Shown here: positions 1-8,480 of the stretch, in pieces
Numbering within the stretch: the stretch's first letter is position 1
Layout of the letters: every line of letters begins with the position of its first letter
Origin: Desulfobacteraceae bacterium
GTDB lineage: Bacteria; Desulfobacterota; Desulfobacteria; Desulfobacterales; Desulfosalsimonadaceae
Assembly: GCA_003599885.1 (NCBI GenBank)
Contig: QZKW01000016.1
Coordinates: 1 to 42,684, forward strand
Direction: 5' to 3'
Length of the DNA stretch: 42,684 nt
Translations under genes and position numbers: made by a program
The notes under the pieces: generated by a model
What the model was told of the DNA's origin: nothing
The model's input: only the letters and a program-made list of their open reading frames with translations
Databases searched by the model: none

Positions 1-1260
1 AGACGACGCGCCCAGAGCATCGTTTAATTCCCTTCGGATGTCGGAAGGGATGGTTTGAAGCAGCATGGCGCTGTGTCGCACCTGTTCCGGATCAATGGTG
101 CCTACGGTCTCGGACACCTGGCCGGGAACGATCCGCATGGCCGGGGAAGTCCCCGAGAACGAGGAAAGCCATGCGTCCGCATCCATTGACCTGTTTTGTG
201 AAGAGAGGTATTCCGGCGACAGTTTTTCCGTTGCGAATTCTTCCGTTGCGATGTCTCCGGGCGCTGAGATGGCCGCAAAGTCGCCGGAAAATCCCGGATC
301 GATGCGGCGGATGCGGTCTTTCAGCGGGGGATGGGTGGCGAACAGGGTGGCAATGGCGCTGCCGAAGAACATGTGACTGGCTTCTCCTGCCAGCGGGGCC
401 CGGACGATGGAGCCTTTCATAAAGCCGCCGATTTTTTTCAAGGCATTTGCGATCCCGGAAGGATTGCGGGTGAACTGGACCGCCGATGCGTCCGCCAGAT
501 ATTCCCGCTGTCTTGAGACCGCGCTTTGAATGATCCTTGCAGCCAGAACGCCGGCATAGCCGATGATGATGAGCATGAGCCCCAGCATCAGGATCGGCCC
601 GGAGCTTTTGCTGTTCCGGCTGGTGCGGGTGCCCTGGAGGACGATTCTTCCGGCAGTGGCAAGGACCATGATGCCGCTGACCATCCCGATGAGCCGGAGA
701 TTGAGATTCATGTCGCCGTTCAGGATATGGCTGAATTCATGCGCCACCACTCCCTGGAGTTCATCCCGGGAAAGCTGGTTCAAGCAGCCGCTGGTAACGG
801 CCACCACCGCGTCACTGGGGCTGTGTCCGGCGGCGAATGCGTTGATTCCCTGTTCCTGGTCCAGCACATAGGCCGCAGGCACCGCCATTCCGGCGGAAAG
901 GGCCATTTCCTCGACCACGTTGATCAGCCGTTTTTCTTTGATATCATGTGTTTCCGGCAGAATCCGGCGGCCGCCCAGACTTTCGGCCACGTAGCTGCCC
1001 CCCCGGCGCAGGGCGATGAGTTTGACGAAACTTCCGCCCATGATCAGCGTCAGGACCACAAGAGCGACGCCCGAAAACACCGAAGGATCGAACCATGCAG
1101 CCGGCCCGCCTCCTGCGGACAGGGTGATGTCCTGAGTATAAAACGCCACCATGACAGCAGCATAGACCGAAATCACAATGGCTGAAACCGCTAAAATCAT
1201 TAACACAATCAGCTTGAAGGTGTTTCGTTTGGACTGTTCCTGGTGTTCAAAAAAATTCAT
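1..1260 (-). CDS. M48-family membrane zinc metalloprotease, C-terminus cut by window edge
   Basis: The minus-strand frame starts at the ATG at 1260 and runs off the left edge, so 420 N-terminal residues are visible. Seen: two hydrophobic segments near the N-terminus, the zinc-protease motif HEFSH at residues 174-178, two more hydrophobic segments after it, and a downstream REYLADA stretch that fits the third zinc ligand (Glu) of M48 proteases. Known: this family (HtpX-like) degrades membrane or misfolded proteins from the inner membrane. M48 and LemA genes are often adjacent, and lemA lies just upstream here, separated only by an inserted four-helix-bundle unit. The family is clear; the substrate is unknown. 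Confidence 0.88.
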   Translation of the reverse strand, partial: MNFFEHQEQSKRNTFKLIVLMILAVSAIVISVYAAVMVAFYTQDITLSAGGGPAAWFDPSVFSGVALVVLTLIMGGSFVKLIALRRGGSYVAESLGGRRILPETHDIKEKRLINVVEEMALSAGMAVPAAYVLDQEQGINAFAAGHSPSDAVVAVTSGCLNQLSRDELQGVVAHEFSHILNGDMNLNLRLIGMVSGIMVLATAGRIVLQGTRTSRNSKSSGPILMLGLMLIIIGYAGVLAARIIQSAVSRQREYLADASAVQFTRNPSGIANALKKIGGFMKGSIVRAPLAGEASHMFFGSAIATLFATHPPLKDRIRRIDPGFSGDFAAISAPGDIATEEFATEKLSPEYLSSQNRSMDADAWLSSFSGTSPAMRIVPGQVSETVGTIDPEQVRHSAMLLQTIPSDIRRELNDALGASS

Positions 1261-1275
1261 GGATGCCTCTTTATA

Positions 1276-1316
1276 GGTATTCAGGTATTCAGAATTCAGG
1301 AGTCAGAATTCAGAAT
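1276..1316. repeat. ATTCAG-type dispersed repeat, left border of the four-helix-bundle unit
   Basis: The segment repeats the words TATTCAG, ATTCAGGAGTCAG and AATTCAG. It is almost identical to 6991-7030, and in reverse orientation it resembles 31333-31368. The last codons and the TGA stop of the four-helix-bundle gene lie inside it. An inverted partner borders the other end of that gene at 1662-1692. Confidence 0.75.
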
Positions 1317-1661
1317 GGCCCGCATGTAAGCTTCCAGTAGTTTACTGGTTTCTTCAATCAATCGGATGGGTTCAGAAACATCACCATATTCAAGATCATT
1401 GGAAAGCATCAAGTAATACCTCGATTCCTCAAGGGAGCCTTGGGCAATATTGAGAAAACGGATTTTGTCCGCACGGCCACGCTTTCTGAATCCTTCAGCG
1501 ATGTTCGCTGCAATGGATACGGCTGCCCGGCGAAATTGGGAAGACAGGCCATAGACTTCAGAGCGCGGGAAGAATTGCGTCAAACGATAAACAGCAAGCA
1601 CGAATTGATGGGCTTTCTGCCACACCACCAAATCATCAAACCGCTTTGCCGGTTCCCGCAT
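1296..1661 (-). CDS. Four-helix-bundle protein of the 23S rRNA intervening-sequence (IVP) type
   Basis: 121 residues from the ATG at 1661. An upstream in-frame start at 1778 would run into lemA and adds non-conserved residues, so it is rejected. Seen: FDDLVVWQKAHQFVLAVY near the N-terminus, then SSQFRRAAVSIAANIAEGF and an SLEESRYYL segment, all hallmarks of the TIGR02436 four-helix-bundle family. Known: members are encoded in 23S rRNA intervening sequences or stand alone; the function is unknown. Here the gene sits exactly between lemA and the M48 gene, bounded on both sides by ATTCAG-type repeats. Its stop codon is part of one repeat, so gene and repeats look like a single inserted unit. Confidence 0.88.
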   Translation of the reverse strand: MREPAKRFDDLVVWQKAHQFVLAVYRLTQFFPRSEVYGLSSQFRRAAVSIAANIAEGFRKRGRADKIRFLNIAQGSLEESRYYLMLSNDLEYGDVSEPIRLIEETSKLLEAYMRAILNSDS

Positions 1662-1692
1662 TCTGCCTCCTGAATTCTGACTTCTGAATACT
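1662..1692. repeat. ATTCAG-type dispersed repeat, right border (inverted)
   Basis: TCTGCCTCCTGAATTCTGAC followed by TTCTGAATAC is the inverted counterpart of the repeat at 1276-1316. It ends directly before the start codon of the four-helix-bundle gene and lies 19 bases from the lemA stop. Confidence 0.65.
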
Positions 1693-1710
1693 TGCGTGGT
1701 TTCCAGTTTT

Positions 1711-2298
1711 TTAAAATGCCACTTTCGGCGCCTTTTTTTCTTCCGGTGACTCGGTGGATTCCAGAAGCTGGGCTTCACTGAAGTTGAACATTCCGGCGAT
1801 AATGGTGTTCGGGAATTTTTCCCGGGCGATATTGTAGCCCATGACCGCGTCGTTGAATGCCTGGCGGGCGAAAGCGACCCGGTTTTCCGTAGAGGACAGC
1901 TCTTCCTGAAGCTGGGCCATGTTCTGATTGGCTTTTAGATCCGGATAGCTTTCGGACAAGGCGAACAGTTTGCCCAATGCGCCGGACAACAGGCCTTCGG
2001 CAGATGAGAGGCCTTGCATGGCCGCCGGATCACCCGGATTTCCGGAGGCTGTATTGCTGGCGGTGACTGCGGCGTTCCGGGCGCGGATAACGGCTTCAAG
2101 GGTTTCCCGTTCATGCGCCATATATTTTTTCACCACTTCCACCAGATTGGGGATCAGGTCATAGCGCCGCTTGAGCTGGACATCGATCTGGGCAAAGGCG
2201 TTTTTGTAGCGGTTTCTGAAGGTCACCAGACTGTTGTAAATGGCGATTATCCAGAACACGAAAACAGCGATAATTCCAAGGATAATTAAAAATGTCAC
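1711..2298 (-). CDS. lemA: LemA family protein
   Basis: 195 residues. The start is the GTG at 2298, chosen because AGGAGG lies 6 bases upstream. Seen: one N-terminal membrane helix (about residues 2-22), followed by the LemA signature (YNSLVTFRNRYKNAFAQIDV, then RRYDLIPNLVEVVKKYM) and long helical segments ending in a polar tail. Known: LemA proteins are single-pass membrane proteins of uncertain function, with the helical domain usually outside the cytoplasm, and are often encoded beside M48 proteases. The partner protease follows downstream after the inserted IVP unit, so the lemA-M48 pair is physically interrupted here. Confidence 0.93.
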   Translation of the reverse strand: MTFLIILGIIAVFVFWIIAIYNSLVTFRNRYKNAFAQIDVQLKRRYDLIPNLVEVVKKYMAHERETLEAVIRARNAAVTASNTASGNPGDPAAMQGLSSAEGLLSGALGKLFALSESYPDLKANQNMAQLQEELSSTENRVAFARQAFNDAVMGYNIAREKFPNTIIAGMFNFSEAQLLESTESPEEKKAPKVAF

Positions 2299-2349
2299 GC
2301 GTCACCTCCTGTTTGGTATTTGATTGATTTTCAACTTCTACTTTTACTC

Positions 2350-2799
2350 TCATTCCTCACCCGTCGGCAAAACCCTGCCTCTTTGTTTCTTTTTGATGCC
2401 GTGCTGTTTTTTTTCATCGATCCGCCGTGCTTTCGCCTGCCGGGAAACCTTTGTTTTTTTCCGGGGGGGCTGGTCTGTTAAAACATCCTGTAATAGAATG
2501 ACAAATCGTTCGATGGCCGTTTCTCTGTTGGTCAGTTGGCTCCGGCTGCTCTGGGCGACCACCCGGAGTACACCGTCTTTGCTGATGCGGGTGGACAGAC
2601 CCGACAGAATCCGGACTTTCTGCTCAGAAGAAAGACTTGGCGACGCAATGACGTTGAACCACAGGGTGATGCGGGTATTGACTTTGTTGACATTCTGGCC
2701 GCCGGGTCCGGCGCTCCGGGACGCTGTGAACGTCAGTTCGTCTTCATCTATCAAAAGGGTGTCTGTGATCTGTATCATGGATCTTGCGGGGTTTTTCAT
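2350..2799 (-). CDS. arfB: Alternative ribosome-rescue factor ArfB (peptidyl-tRNA hydrolase)
   Basis: 149 residues from the ATG at 2799; an internal ATG at 2778 (MIQITDTLLI) is an equally possible start. Seen: the RF-1-like domain with the catalytic loop SAGPGGQNVNKVNTRITLWF containing GGQ, and a lysine/arginine-rich C-terminal tail (KKTKVSRQAKARRIDEKKQ). Known: ArfB enters the empty mRNA channel of stalled ribosomes with its basic tail and hydrolyses the peptidyl-tRNA ester with GGQ. The length matches E. coli YaeJ/ArfB (about 140 residues). It is transcribed away from the gspAB genes; if the 2799 start is used, its 5' end lies close to their leader. Confidence 0.93.
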   Translation of the reverse strand: MKNPARSMIQITDTLLIDEDELTFTASRSAGPGGQNVNKVNTRITLWFNVIASPSLSSEQKVRILSGLSTRISKDGVLRVVAQSSRSQLTNRETAIERFVILLQDVLTDQPPRKKTKVSRQAKARRIDEKKQHGIKKKQRGRVLPTGEE

Positions 2800-2981
2800 T
2801 AAGGGTTTTTATGGAAAGGGATCATAACATCAATCGTCCTGAAATTAAACAGAAACTAATGGTGGACCGCCTTTTGGGATTTCGATATTGTAAACCTTTC
2901 AAATATTATTTATACACAAAGTTCAAAGCGCCTGTAGTTTCGGAGTCGCAACGCTCCATTTTCTTAAAAAAGGCAGAGCTG

Positions 2982-4790
2982 ATGTACAATCAATTTTTCG
3001 GTTTTCAGGAACGCCCGTTTAAGCTGGTTCCCAACCCGGCCTATCTGTATTTGAGCAAAAGCCACGAAGAGGCCCTGGCCCATTTGCAGTATGCCGTGAC
3101 GGACGGGGAGGGGTTTGTTGAAATCACCGGCGACGTGGGCACCGGCAAGACCCTGCTGTGCCGGACGTTTCTGGAAAATCTGGGGCCGAATGTCGAATCT
3201 GCCTATATTTTTAATCCCCGGATGGACGCCCTGGATCTGCTCAAGGCTATTAATGATGAATTCGGCATCCCGTCGGATCATGATTCCAAAAAAGCCCTGA
3301 TCGATGTGTTGAATGTGTTTTTAATCCAGAAAAAAGCCGCCGGGCAGCGGGTGATTCTGCTCATTGATGAGGCACAGAACCTGAGCAAGGACGTTCTGGA
3401 ACAAATCCGGCTCCTGTCCAACCTGGAAACCACCAAAGACAAACTCCTGCAGATTATCCTGGTGGGCCAGCCGGAGCTGGGGGAGATTCTGGATTCCTAT
3501 GAACTGCGCCAGCTCGGCCAGCGCATTTCCTTGAGCTGCCGGCTTCAGGCCCTCAGCTTTGACGAAACCAGGCAATATATCGCCCACCGGATCGCGGTGG
3601 CCGCCCAAAAACCCGCAGACATTTTTTCAACCGCCGCCGTCCGCCGGATTTATAATTTTTCCAGAGGCGTTCCCCGACTCATCAATATTGCCTGTGACCG
3701 CGCACTCCTGACTGCTTATGGCCGCAACCGGCGCAGCGTGTCCGGCGGCATTGCCCGGATCGCTTTGATGGAACTGGCCACCCGTGGGGAAATCCGCCGG
3801 GAATTCATGAAATCCGACCGGAAAAGTCTTCTGCCGCTGGCGGCAGTGTGTGCGGTTTTGGCCATCGTTCTCCTCTATCAGTCCAATATCGGCGGCCTTA
3901 TTGGATATAATGGTTCTGAAAACAGGGCAGGGGCGTCTCCCGCCGAGGTCCAGAAATCAGCGCCCCCGGTGGCGGAGAACCCGGTTGCGGACCCGCCTGA
4001 ACCGTCACTGCCTGCGGTTCCTCAAGCGGAGACTTCCAGAATTTCCGTTACGGCTCCCGAACTGGAAGCGGCGCTTAATTTGCAGGAACGCCTGATTTCA
4101 GCCGGGGATTTTTCCCATCGGGTCGCTTTTGTCAATCTGCTCAAACAATGGCGCATCAACCCCGACGCGCAAACCGCCTTGAATGAGATTCCGGGAAAAA
4201 TTAAAAATGACATGACGTTTTTTTCTCTGGCGGCCCGGCAAAACGGGTTGACCGCCACGGCAGTTGACCGGGATTTAAGCAGAATCGTGGCGCTGAATCT
4301 TCCGGCGATACTGAAATTCAGTCATCCCCTGGATCAGCGTCCCATATACGGCCTTGTGGTCAGGGCGTCCTCGGATAGCATGACTTTCATTTTTGATGAA
4401 AACGGGCCGCCGGCAGAGGCGTCATACCCTGAAATTATGGAGATCTGGAGCGGCAGCGGTTTTGTTTTCTGGAAAAATTTTTATAATTACAAGCCGGTCA
4501 TTTCATTCGGCGCACCGGAAGAATCCATTATCGCCTTAAAACTCCAGTTGCAGAATGCCGGGTACAACCATATCAAAGTCAACGGCATATTCGACAAGGA
4601 AACCCAGATGACCATCAAAGATATTCAGGCCCGGTGGGGGATTCCGGTGGACGGGGTTGTCGGGGCCTTAACGCAAATCGTGCTGTATAATGAAACGCGC
4701 GCTCTGGAGATCCCTCATTTGTGGGAATCCAGGGAATCATCTGTTATGCCGGATTCCGGAGATACCCTGCCGGCGGGCCAATCGGATTAA
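2982..4790 (+). CDS. gspA: GspA/ExeA-type AAA ATPase with peptidoglycan-binding domain
   Basis: 602 residues from the ATG at 2982 (MYNQFFGFQERPF, the usual start of this family). An open frame extends to 2784 but has no family similarity. Seen: AAA ATPase with Walker A GDVGTGKT (residues 50-57) and Walker B VILLIDEA (124-131), a sensor region, one membrane helix at about 283-299, a proline-rich linker, a C39-peptidase-like domain, and a C-terminal peptidoglycan-binding domain (GIFDKETQMTIKDIQARWGI). Known: ExeA/GspA with GspB helps the type II secretin cross peptidoglycan. The gspB gene follows 12 bases later. No other gsp genes are in the window, so a role in secretin assembly is inferred. 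Confidence 0.92.
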   Translation: MYNQFFGFQERPFKLVPNPAYLYLSKSHEEALAHLQYAVTDGEGFVEITGDVGTGKTLLCRTFLENLGPNVESAYIFNPRMDALDLLKAINDEFGIPSDHDSKKALIDVLNVFLIQKKAAGQRVILLIDEAQNLSKDVLEQIRLLSNLETTKDKLLQIILVGQPELGEILDSYELRQLGQRISLSCRLQALSFDETRQYIAHRIAVAAQKPADIFSTAAVRRIYNFSRGVPRLINIACDRALLTAYGRNRRSVSGGIARIALMELATRGEIRREFMKSDRKSLLPLAAVCAVLAIVLLYQSNIGGLIGYNGSENRAGASPAEVQKSAPPVAENPVADPPEPSLPAVPQAETSRISVTAPELEAALNLQERLISAGDFSHRVAFVNLLKQWRINPDAQTALNEIPGKIKNDMTFFSLAARQNGLTATAVDRDLSRIVALNLPAILKFSHPLDQRPIYGLVVRASSDSMTFIFDENGPPAEASYPEIMEIWSGSGFVFWKNFYNYKPVISFGAPEESIIALKLQLQNAGYNHIKVNGIFDKETQMTIKDIQARWGIPVDGVVGALTQIVLYNETRALEIPHLWESRESSVMPDSGDTLPAGQSD

Positions 4791-4802
4791 AGGAAACAGG
4801 AC

Positions 4803-5618
4803 GTGAGCGCTATTCTCAACGCACTGAAAAAACTTGAACAGGAGACAGCCGGGACTTCCGGCCACCCGTTGCAGCGGGAAGCAAAACGCCGCAGGAAGTG
4901 GCGCAAGCCAACCCTGGCCGGGCTGCTGGTCGTGGGCCTCATTCTTTGCGGGCTTGCCGGTTTCGGCGTGAAGACCTTGATGCGGAAACCGCCGGCATCT
5001 GTCGCACCTGACCCATCCGTCCCGTCTGACCTGTCCGGCAATGGCCGTCAGGCGGTCAAGATGGCGCCGCCCATGCCGGTTGCGGCCCCGTCCGCCCCCA
5101 AGCCCTTTCAAGTGAAGGCTTCGGGTAAGCGCCTGGCGTTCCAAGGCGAAGAAAAATCCTCTCCACCGGCCAGGGAAATCATTGCAATCCCTCTGGGACC
5201 GGAAAAAATGCCTGAAGAAACCAGCGAAGAGGCGGTTTTTGCCTATGGTACGCAGCAGTGGCCGGAGACAGCGGAGGACTTGTCTGAAGAAACCTTCGAA
5301 GAAACGATGGAAACACCTTATCCCATGACGGATGAAACCATTCCGGAGGCGGATACGCCATTGCCGGACAGACGCATCCCGGACAGGGTTCCGGATGCAG
5401 CCCCAAAGAGTGTTCCGGGTATTTTCAATGACCCGGCCGTGGTGCTTCAGGCCATTTCCTGGTCTTCGGATGCGGCCCGCCGGATGGCGGTGATTAACGG
5501 CAAAATATGCAGGGAAGGGGAACAGGTCGGCGGGTATACGATTCTGAAGATCAACCCGGAGGACGTTACGGTAAGCAGGGGGGCGGTGTCCGGGCGGCTG
5601 GTGTTTAAAATCCGCTGA
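4803..5618 (+). CDS. gspB: GspB-type general secretion pathway protein
   Basis: 271 residues from a GTG start at 4803, 12 bases after gspA; AAAGGA precedes the start. Seen: N-terminal SAILNALKKLEQE, typical of GspB proteins, a basic stretch, a single membrane helix (about residues 39-59), a long low-complexity Pro/Glu/Thr-rich spacer, and a C-terminal T2SSB-type domain (VLQAISWSSDAARRMAVING, then YTILKINPEDV). Known: GspB is the inner-membrane partner of GspA, reaching the periplasm to assist secretin insertion. The spacer is poorly conserved in the family, so the unusual composition is not informative. Confidence 0.9.
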   Translation: MSAILNALKKLEQETAGTSGHPLQREAKRRRKWRKPTLAGLLVVGLILCGLAGFGVKTLMRKPPASVAPDPSVPSDLSGNGRQAVKMAPPMPVAAPSAPKPFQVKASGKRLAFQGEEKSSPPAREIIAIPLGPEKMPEETSEEAVFAYGTQQWPETAEDLSEETFEETMETPYPMTDETIPEADTPLPDRRIPDRVPDAAPKSVPGIFNDPAVVLQAISWSSDAARRMAVINGKICREGEQVGGYTILKINPEDVTVSRGAVSGRLVFKIR

Positions 5619-5634
5619 CGGTTGCCGTTCCGGA

Positions 5635-6903
5635 CTATAAGTATTCTTTTATCACCCGGCACGCCTGAATGGAGCCGCCTTTTCGTTCTTCAATATACCG
5701 GACGGCTGCAGCCTGATGAGATGGGGCCGGTTTCGGCCGGGTTAACTGGCGCACCAGTTCGGCAGCCACCGCAGGTCCGTCAGGGACTTTCATCGCCAGC
5801 CCCTGTTCAAAAATATCATTCCCCACCCAGGCAAAATTGTCCCAGAAAGGACCGATCACCGGAACAATTCCGTGGATCATGGGTTCCAGGAAATTCTGGC
5901 CCCCCAGCGGCGCAAGACTGCCCCCGACAAATACGGCGGATGCCAGCGCATAGGCGTGATTCAATTCTCCGAACATATCCCATAAAATAACGGTCCCCGG
6001 TTTCGCCGGGGCATTGTCTAAAGAGGACCGGAGCTGCCAGGGGATATCCAGCCTTGTCAGCCGTTGTTCCCACGCGGCCATGCGGTGCATGTGGCGCGGA
6101 AAAAGGCCGATGACGGTGCCGGGTACGCGTGATCGCACTGCCTCAATGATTTGCCCGATATCTTCTTCTTCCGGTTCCCGCACAGAACCCAGAACAAGGA
6201 AAGGGACGGTGTCCGGCAGCCATTTTTGAAGCGGATTGCCGGAAGTCGCCGTTTCTGTTTGCAGGCGGTCGAACTTGATGTTGGACATGGTCCGGACTAT
6301 CTCCTGCCCGAAGAGCGCGGCAAAGCGGCTTGCGTCATCACCCGAGATAGCCAGAATCCGGTCCGGGCTCAAGGTTTTCCAGAGGGAGGGCCAGATCAGA
6401 TAGCGCTTGAGACTTTTGGGGGTCAACCGGCCGTTGATGATGACGGTTTTCCGGTTGTTTTTCTTTAATGCCGTAAGCAGCCCCGGCCAGATTTCCGTTT
6501 CCAGAAGAACCATCAGCCTGGGATGAACGCGGCGAACGGCCTGTTCCATGATGGAGGGCCGGTCAAAGGGAAAATAGGCGCAGGCCGCAATTATTTGGGG
6601 GTTGGTTTTGGAGGCACTATCGATGGCGCGTTGGAGAATATCCAGTCCCTGGCGGGTGGTGGTGGTGACCAGAACACGGATAGGCCGGTCGGGTTGGAGG
6701 GTCTCCATAAGCGACCACGCGAGAAACGACTCCCCGGCGGAAGCCGCCTGTATCCAAAGGTCCGCGGGCGGCAGACGGTTTCCGGTGCACCGGTCGGCAA
6801 ACCCTTCCTGCATCCGGGAATTCAGCCGCAGAAGCGGCATGCACCATCGCCAGAGGGATTCATAAACGCTCAGGGCCGCTGCAATTTTTTTGGGTATACG
6901 CAT
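5635..6903 (-). CDS. waaA: 3-deoxy-D-manno-octulosonic acid (Kdo) transferase
   Basis: 422 residues from the ATG at 6903 (MRIPKKIAAALSVYESLW). Two earlier in-frame starts up to 6972 are possible, but the family alignment begins near this helix. Seen: GT30 N-terminal domain with LWIQAASAGESFLAW, which includes the conserved general-base glutamate, ETEIWPGLL, a GT-B type C-terminal half with VGGSLAPLGGQNFLEP (sugar-nucleotide site) and FWDNF. Known: WaaA/KdtA transfers Kdo from CMP-Kdo to lipid IVA at the cytoplasmic face of the inner membrane, an essential step of LPS core synthesis. It is convergent with gspB, with 16 bases between the two stop codons. This gene marks the organism as LPS-bearing. 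Confidence 0.95.
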   Translation of the reverse strand: MRIPKKIAAALSVYESLWRWCMPLLRLNSRMQEGFADRCTGNRLPPADLWIQAASAGESFLAWSLMETLQPDRPIRVLVTTTTRQGLDILQRAIDSASKTNPQIIAACAYFPFDRPSIMEQAVRRVHPRLMVLLETEIWPGLLTALKKNNRKTVIINGRLTPKSLKRYLIWPSLWKTLSPDRILAISGDDASRFAALFGQEIVRTMSNIKFDRLQTETATSGNPLQKWLPDTVPFLVLGSVREPEEEDIGQIIEAVRSRVPGTVIGLFPRHMHRMAAWEQRLTRLDIPWQLRSSLDNAPAKPGTVILWDMFGELNHAYALASAVFVGGSLAPLGGQNFLEPMIHGIVPVIGPFWDNFAWVGNDIFEQGLAMKVPDGPAVAAELVRQLTRPKPAPSHQAAAVRYIEERKGGSIQACRVIKEYL

Positions 6904-6990
6904 GCTGTCGAAATTCTTATTATTCAGAATGTTATTTATTGGCATCCAGATACCACTTATCAATTTTACCATGCAATAAAAATATCGTAA

Positions 6991-7078
6991 CTATTCAGGT
7001 ATTCAGCATTCAGGAGTCAGAACCCAGAATTAAAACGGATTGAATCATTCCTGTTCCGGCTCCTGATTTCTGACGCCT
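6991..7078. repeat. Gene-less ATTCAG-type repeat pair in the waaA-tmcD intergenic region
   Basis: The left part (6991-7030) matches 1276-1316 almost base for base. The right part (7059-7075, GCTCCTGATTTCTGACGCC) is the inverted counterpart. About 28 unrelated bases separate them, where the other locus carries a four-helix-bundle gene. The rest of the 299-base gap before tmcD shows no gene, only a possible leader of tmcD. Confidence 0.65.
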
Positions 7079-7202
7079 CGCATTACCAAATAATCCCCCG
7101 ATTCCTCAAAAAGACTTTGCGCATGTGGGCTTTAAGGTATAAAAATAATATGGATAATCCATTTGGGTGTTTCATGGTTTTCTCTGAAAACGGGAGTCTG
7201 AA

Positions 7203-8471
7203 ATGAATCCTGCGGAATGGGACTGGCAAACCGGGAAAAAGACCGTTGCGGATGCCGGAAAGTGGCGCAATATATTTGCACATGTTGACGCGCTTTATGT
7301 CAGTCCGGATGGAGAAACGCTGGCGGCTGTTGTCCAGACCGAGGATCTGTTGTTTTCCGTATGCGAAAATGGCCGGATCTGGGAATCCCGGTTTGATAAA
7401 ATCAGTTGTCTGCGATTCAGCCCCGATAACCGGGCCGTTGCCCTGGTTTCGAAAGAAGGCCTGTGGACGGTTGCTGCCTCCGGAAACCTTTGGGCGAATA
7501 CCTATGAGTTTGTCTGGAACCTCCACTTTAGCGCAGCCGGAAAATCTGTTATTGTGGCAGCCGTCTATCAGGGACGATATCTTGCCGTATCCGACGGTGT
7601 GCCCTGGTCCGACGGTTTTTTTTCGCTCAGTCATCTGACTGTCAGCCCGGATGGCCGGAGTGTCGCGGCGGTGGTGCAGACGGTTCCGCTGGCTGCCGGG
7701 GACTTGGCAGCGTTTCAGAAAGGGTGTTATACGGCGGCAGTAAATGGCCGGCCGTGGGACATGAATTTCCTTAATGTCTGGGAAATGCGGTTCAGCCCGG
7801 ACGGCAGGCGTCTGGCCGCCCAGGTGCGCAGCACCTTATATGACTATACCATTGCCGTGGACGGGCAGCCCTGGGCTGTCCATTTTGCATCGGTCTGGCG
7901 GCCCCGGTTTCATCCAGCAGATGGCTCCGTCACGGCCCCGGTTCGCGTCGCAGGCCTATGGACCCTGGCCCGGGATGGTGAAATTTTTTGGGACAAACGG
8001 TTTGTCCAGTTATGGCACCATCAATACACCCCTGACGGCCGTCATATTGCCGCGATTGTCGCCCCGAAATTCGGGGTCTGGACGGTGGCAGTGGACGGGC
8101 GGCCATGGGCGTTAACATTCAATGAGCTGGTAACGGATCTGGCCATCAGCCCGGACGGGAACCGTGTCGCCTGCGTGGGCAAGACAGATGGACGCTGGCA
8201 TGTGGCGGTGGATGGTAAGCCATGGGATGGCGATTATGATATGGTCTGGCCCCCGGTATTCAGTCCGGACAGCCGTCATGTGGCGGCAAAGGTGGAAAAA
8301 AATGGACGATTCACGATTGTTGTGGATGGTCGACCATTAAAATTTGAGTTCCAAAAAGCGTGGGAACCGGTATTTTCCCCGGACAGCGACAAAATTCTGG
8401 TTAAAGGCATGGATGACGTAAACGGCATATACACCCGCCGCGTGGTGGCTTTGCCGGAACTTTCGGTTTAA
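7203..8471 (+). CDS. tmcD: TmcD, tryptophan-rich WD40-like propeller protein of the Tmc complex
   Basis: 422 residues; ATG at 7203 with GGGAG upstream. Seen: repeated blades of the form FSPDG/SPDG followed by a strand and then V(D/N)G(R/Q/K)PW (AVNGRPW, AVDGQPW, AVDGRPW, AVDGKPW), with many tryptophans and no signal peptide or membrane helix. Known: in Desulfovibrio the Tmc complex consists of cytochrome TmcA, HdrD-like TmcB, membrane protein TmcC and tryptophan-rich TmcD, and moves electrons from periplasmic hydrogen oxidation across the membrane. The other three subunits follow directly downstream, which makes the assignment strong. TmcD is inferred to be a cytoplasmic scaffold. Confidence 0.88.
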   Translation: MNPAEWDWQTGKKTVADAGKWRNIFAHVDALYVSPDGETLAAVVQTEDLLFSVCENGRIWESRFDKISCLRFSPDNRAVALVSKEGLWTVAASGNLWANTYEFVWNLHFSAAGKSVIVAAVYQGRYLAVSDGVPWSDGFFSLSHLTVSPDGRSVAAVVQTVPLAAGDLAAFQKGCYTAAVNGRPWDMNFLNVWEMRFSPDGRRLAAQVRSTLYDYTIAVDGQPWAVHFASVWRPRFHPADGSVTAPVRVAGLWTLARDGEIFWDKRFVQLWHHQYTPDGRHIAAIVAPKFGVWTVAVDGRPWALTFNELVTDLAISPDGNRVACVGKTDGRWHVAVDGKPWDGDYDMVWPPVFSPDSRHVAAKVEKNGRFTIVVDGRPLKFEFQKAWEPVFSPDSDKILVKGMDDVNGIYTRRVVALPELSV

Positions 8472-8480
8472 GGGAGTCTG

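Noticed and set aside
526-1185. Plus-strand open frame of 219 codons opposite the M48 protease
   Set aside because: It is the antisense shadow of the protease, which has HExxH and membrane helices. The frame has a His/Gln/Asp-rich artefact composition.
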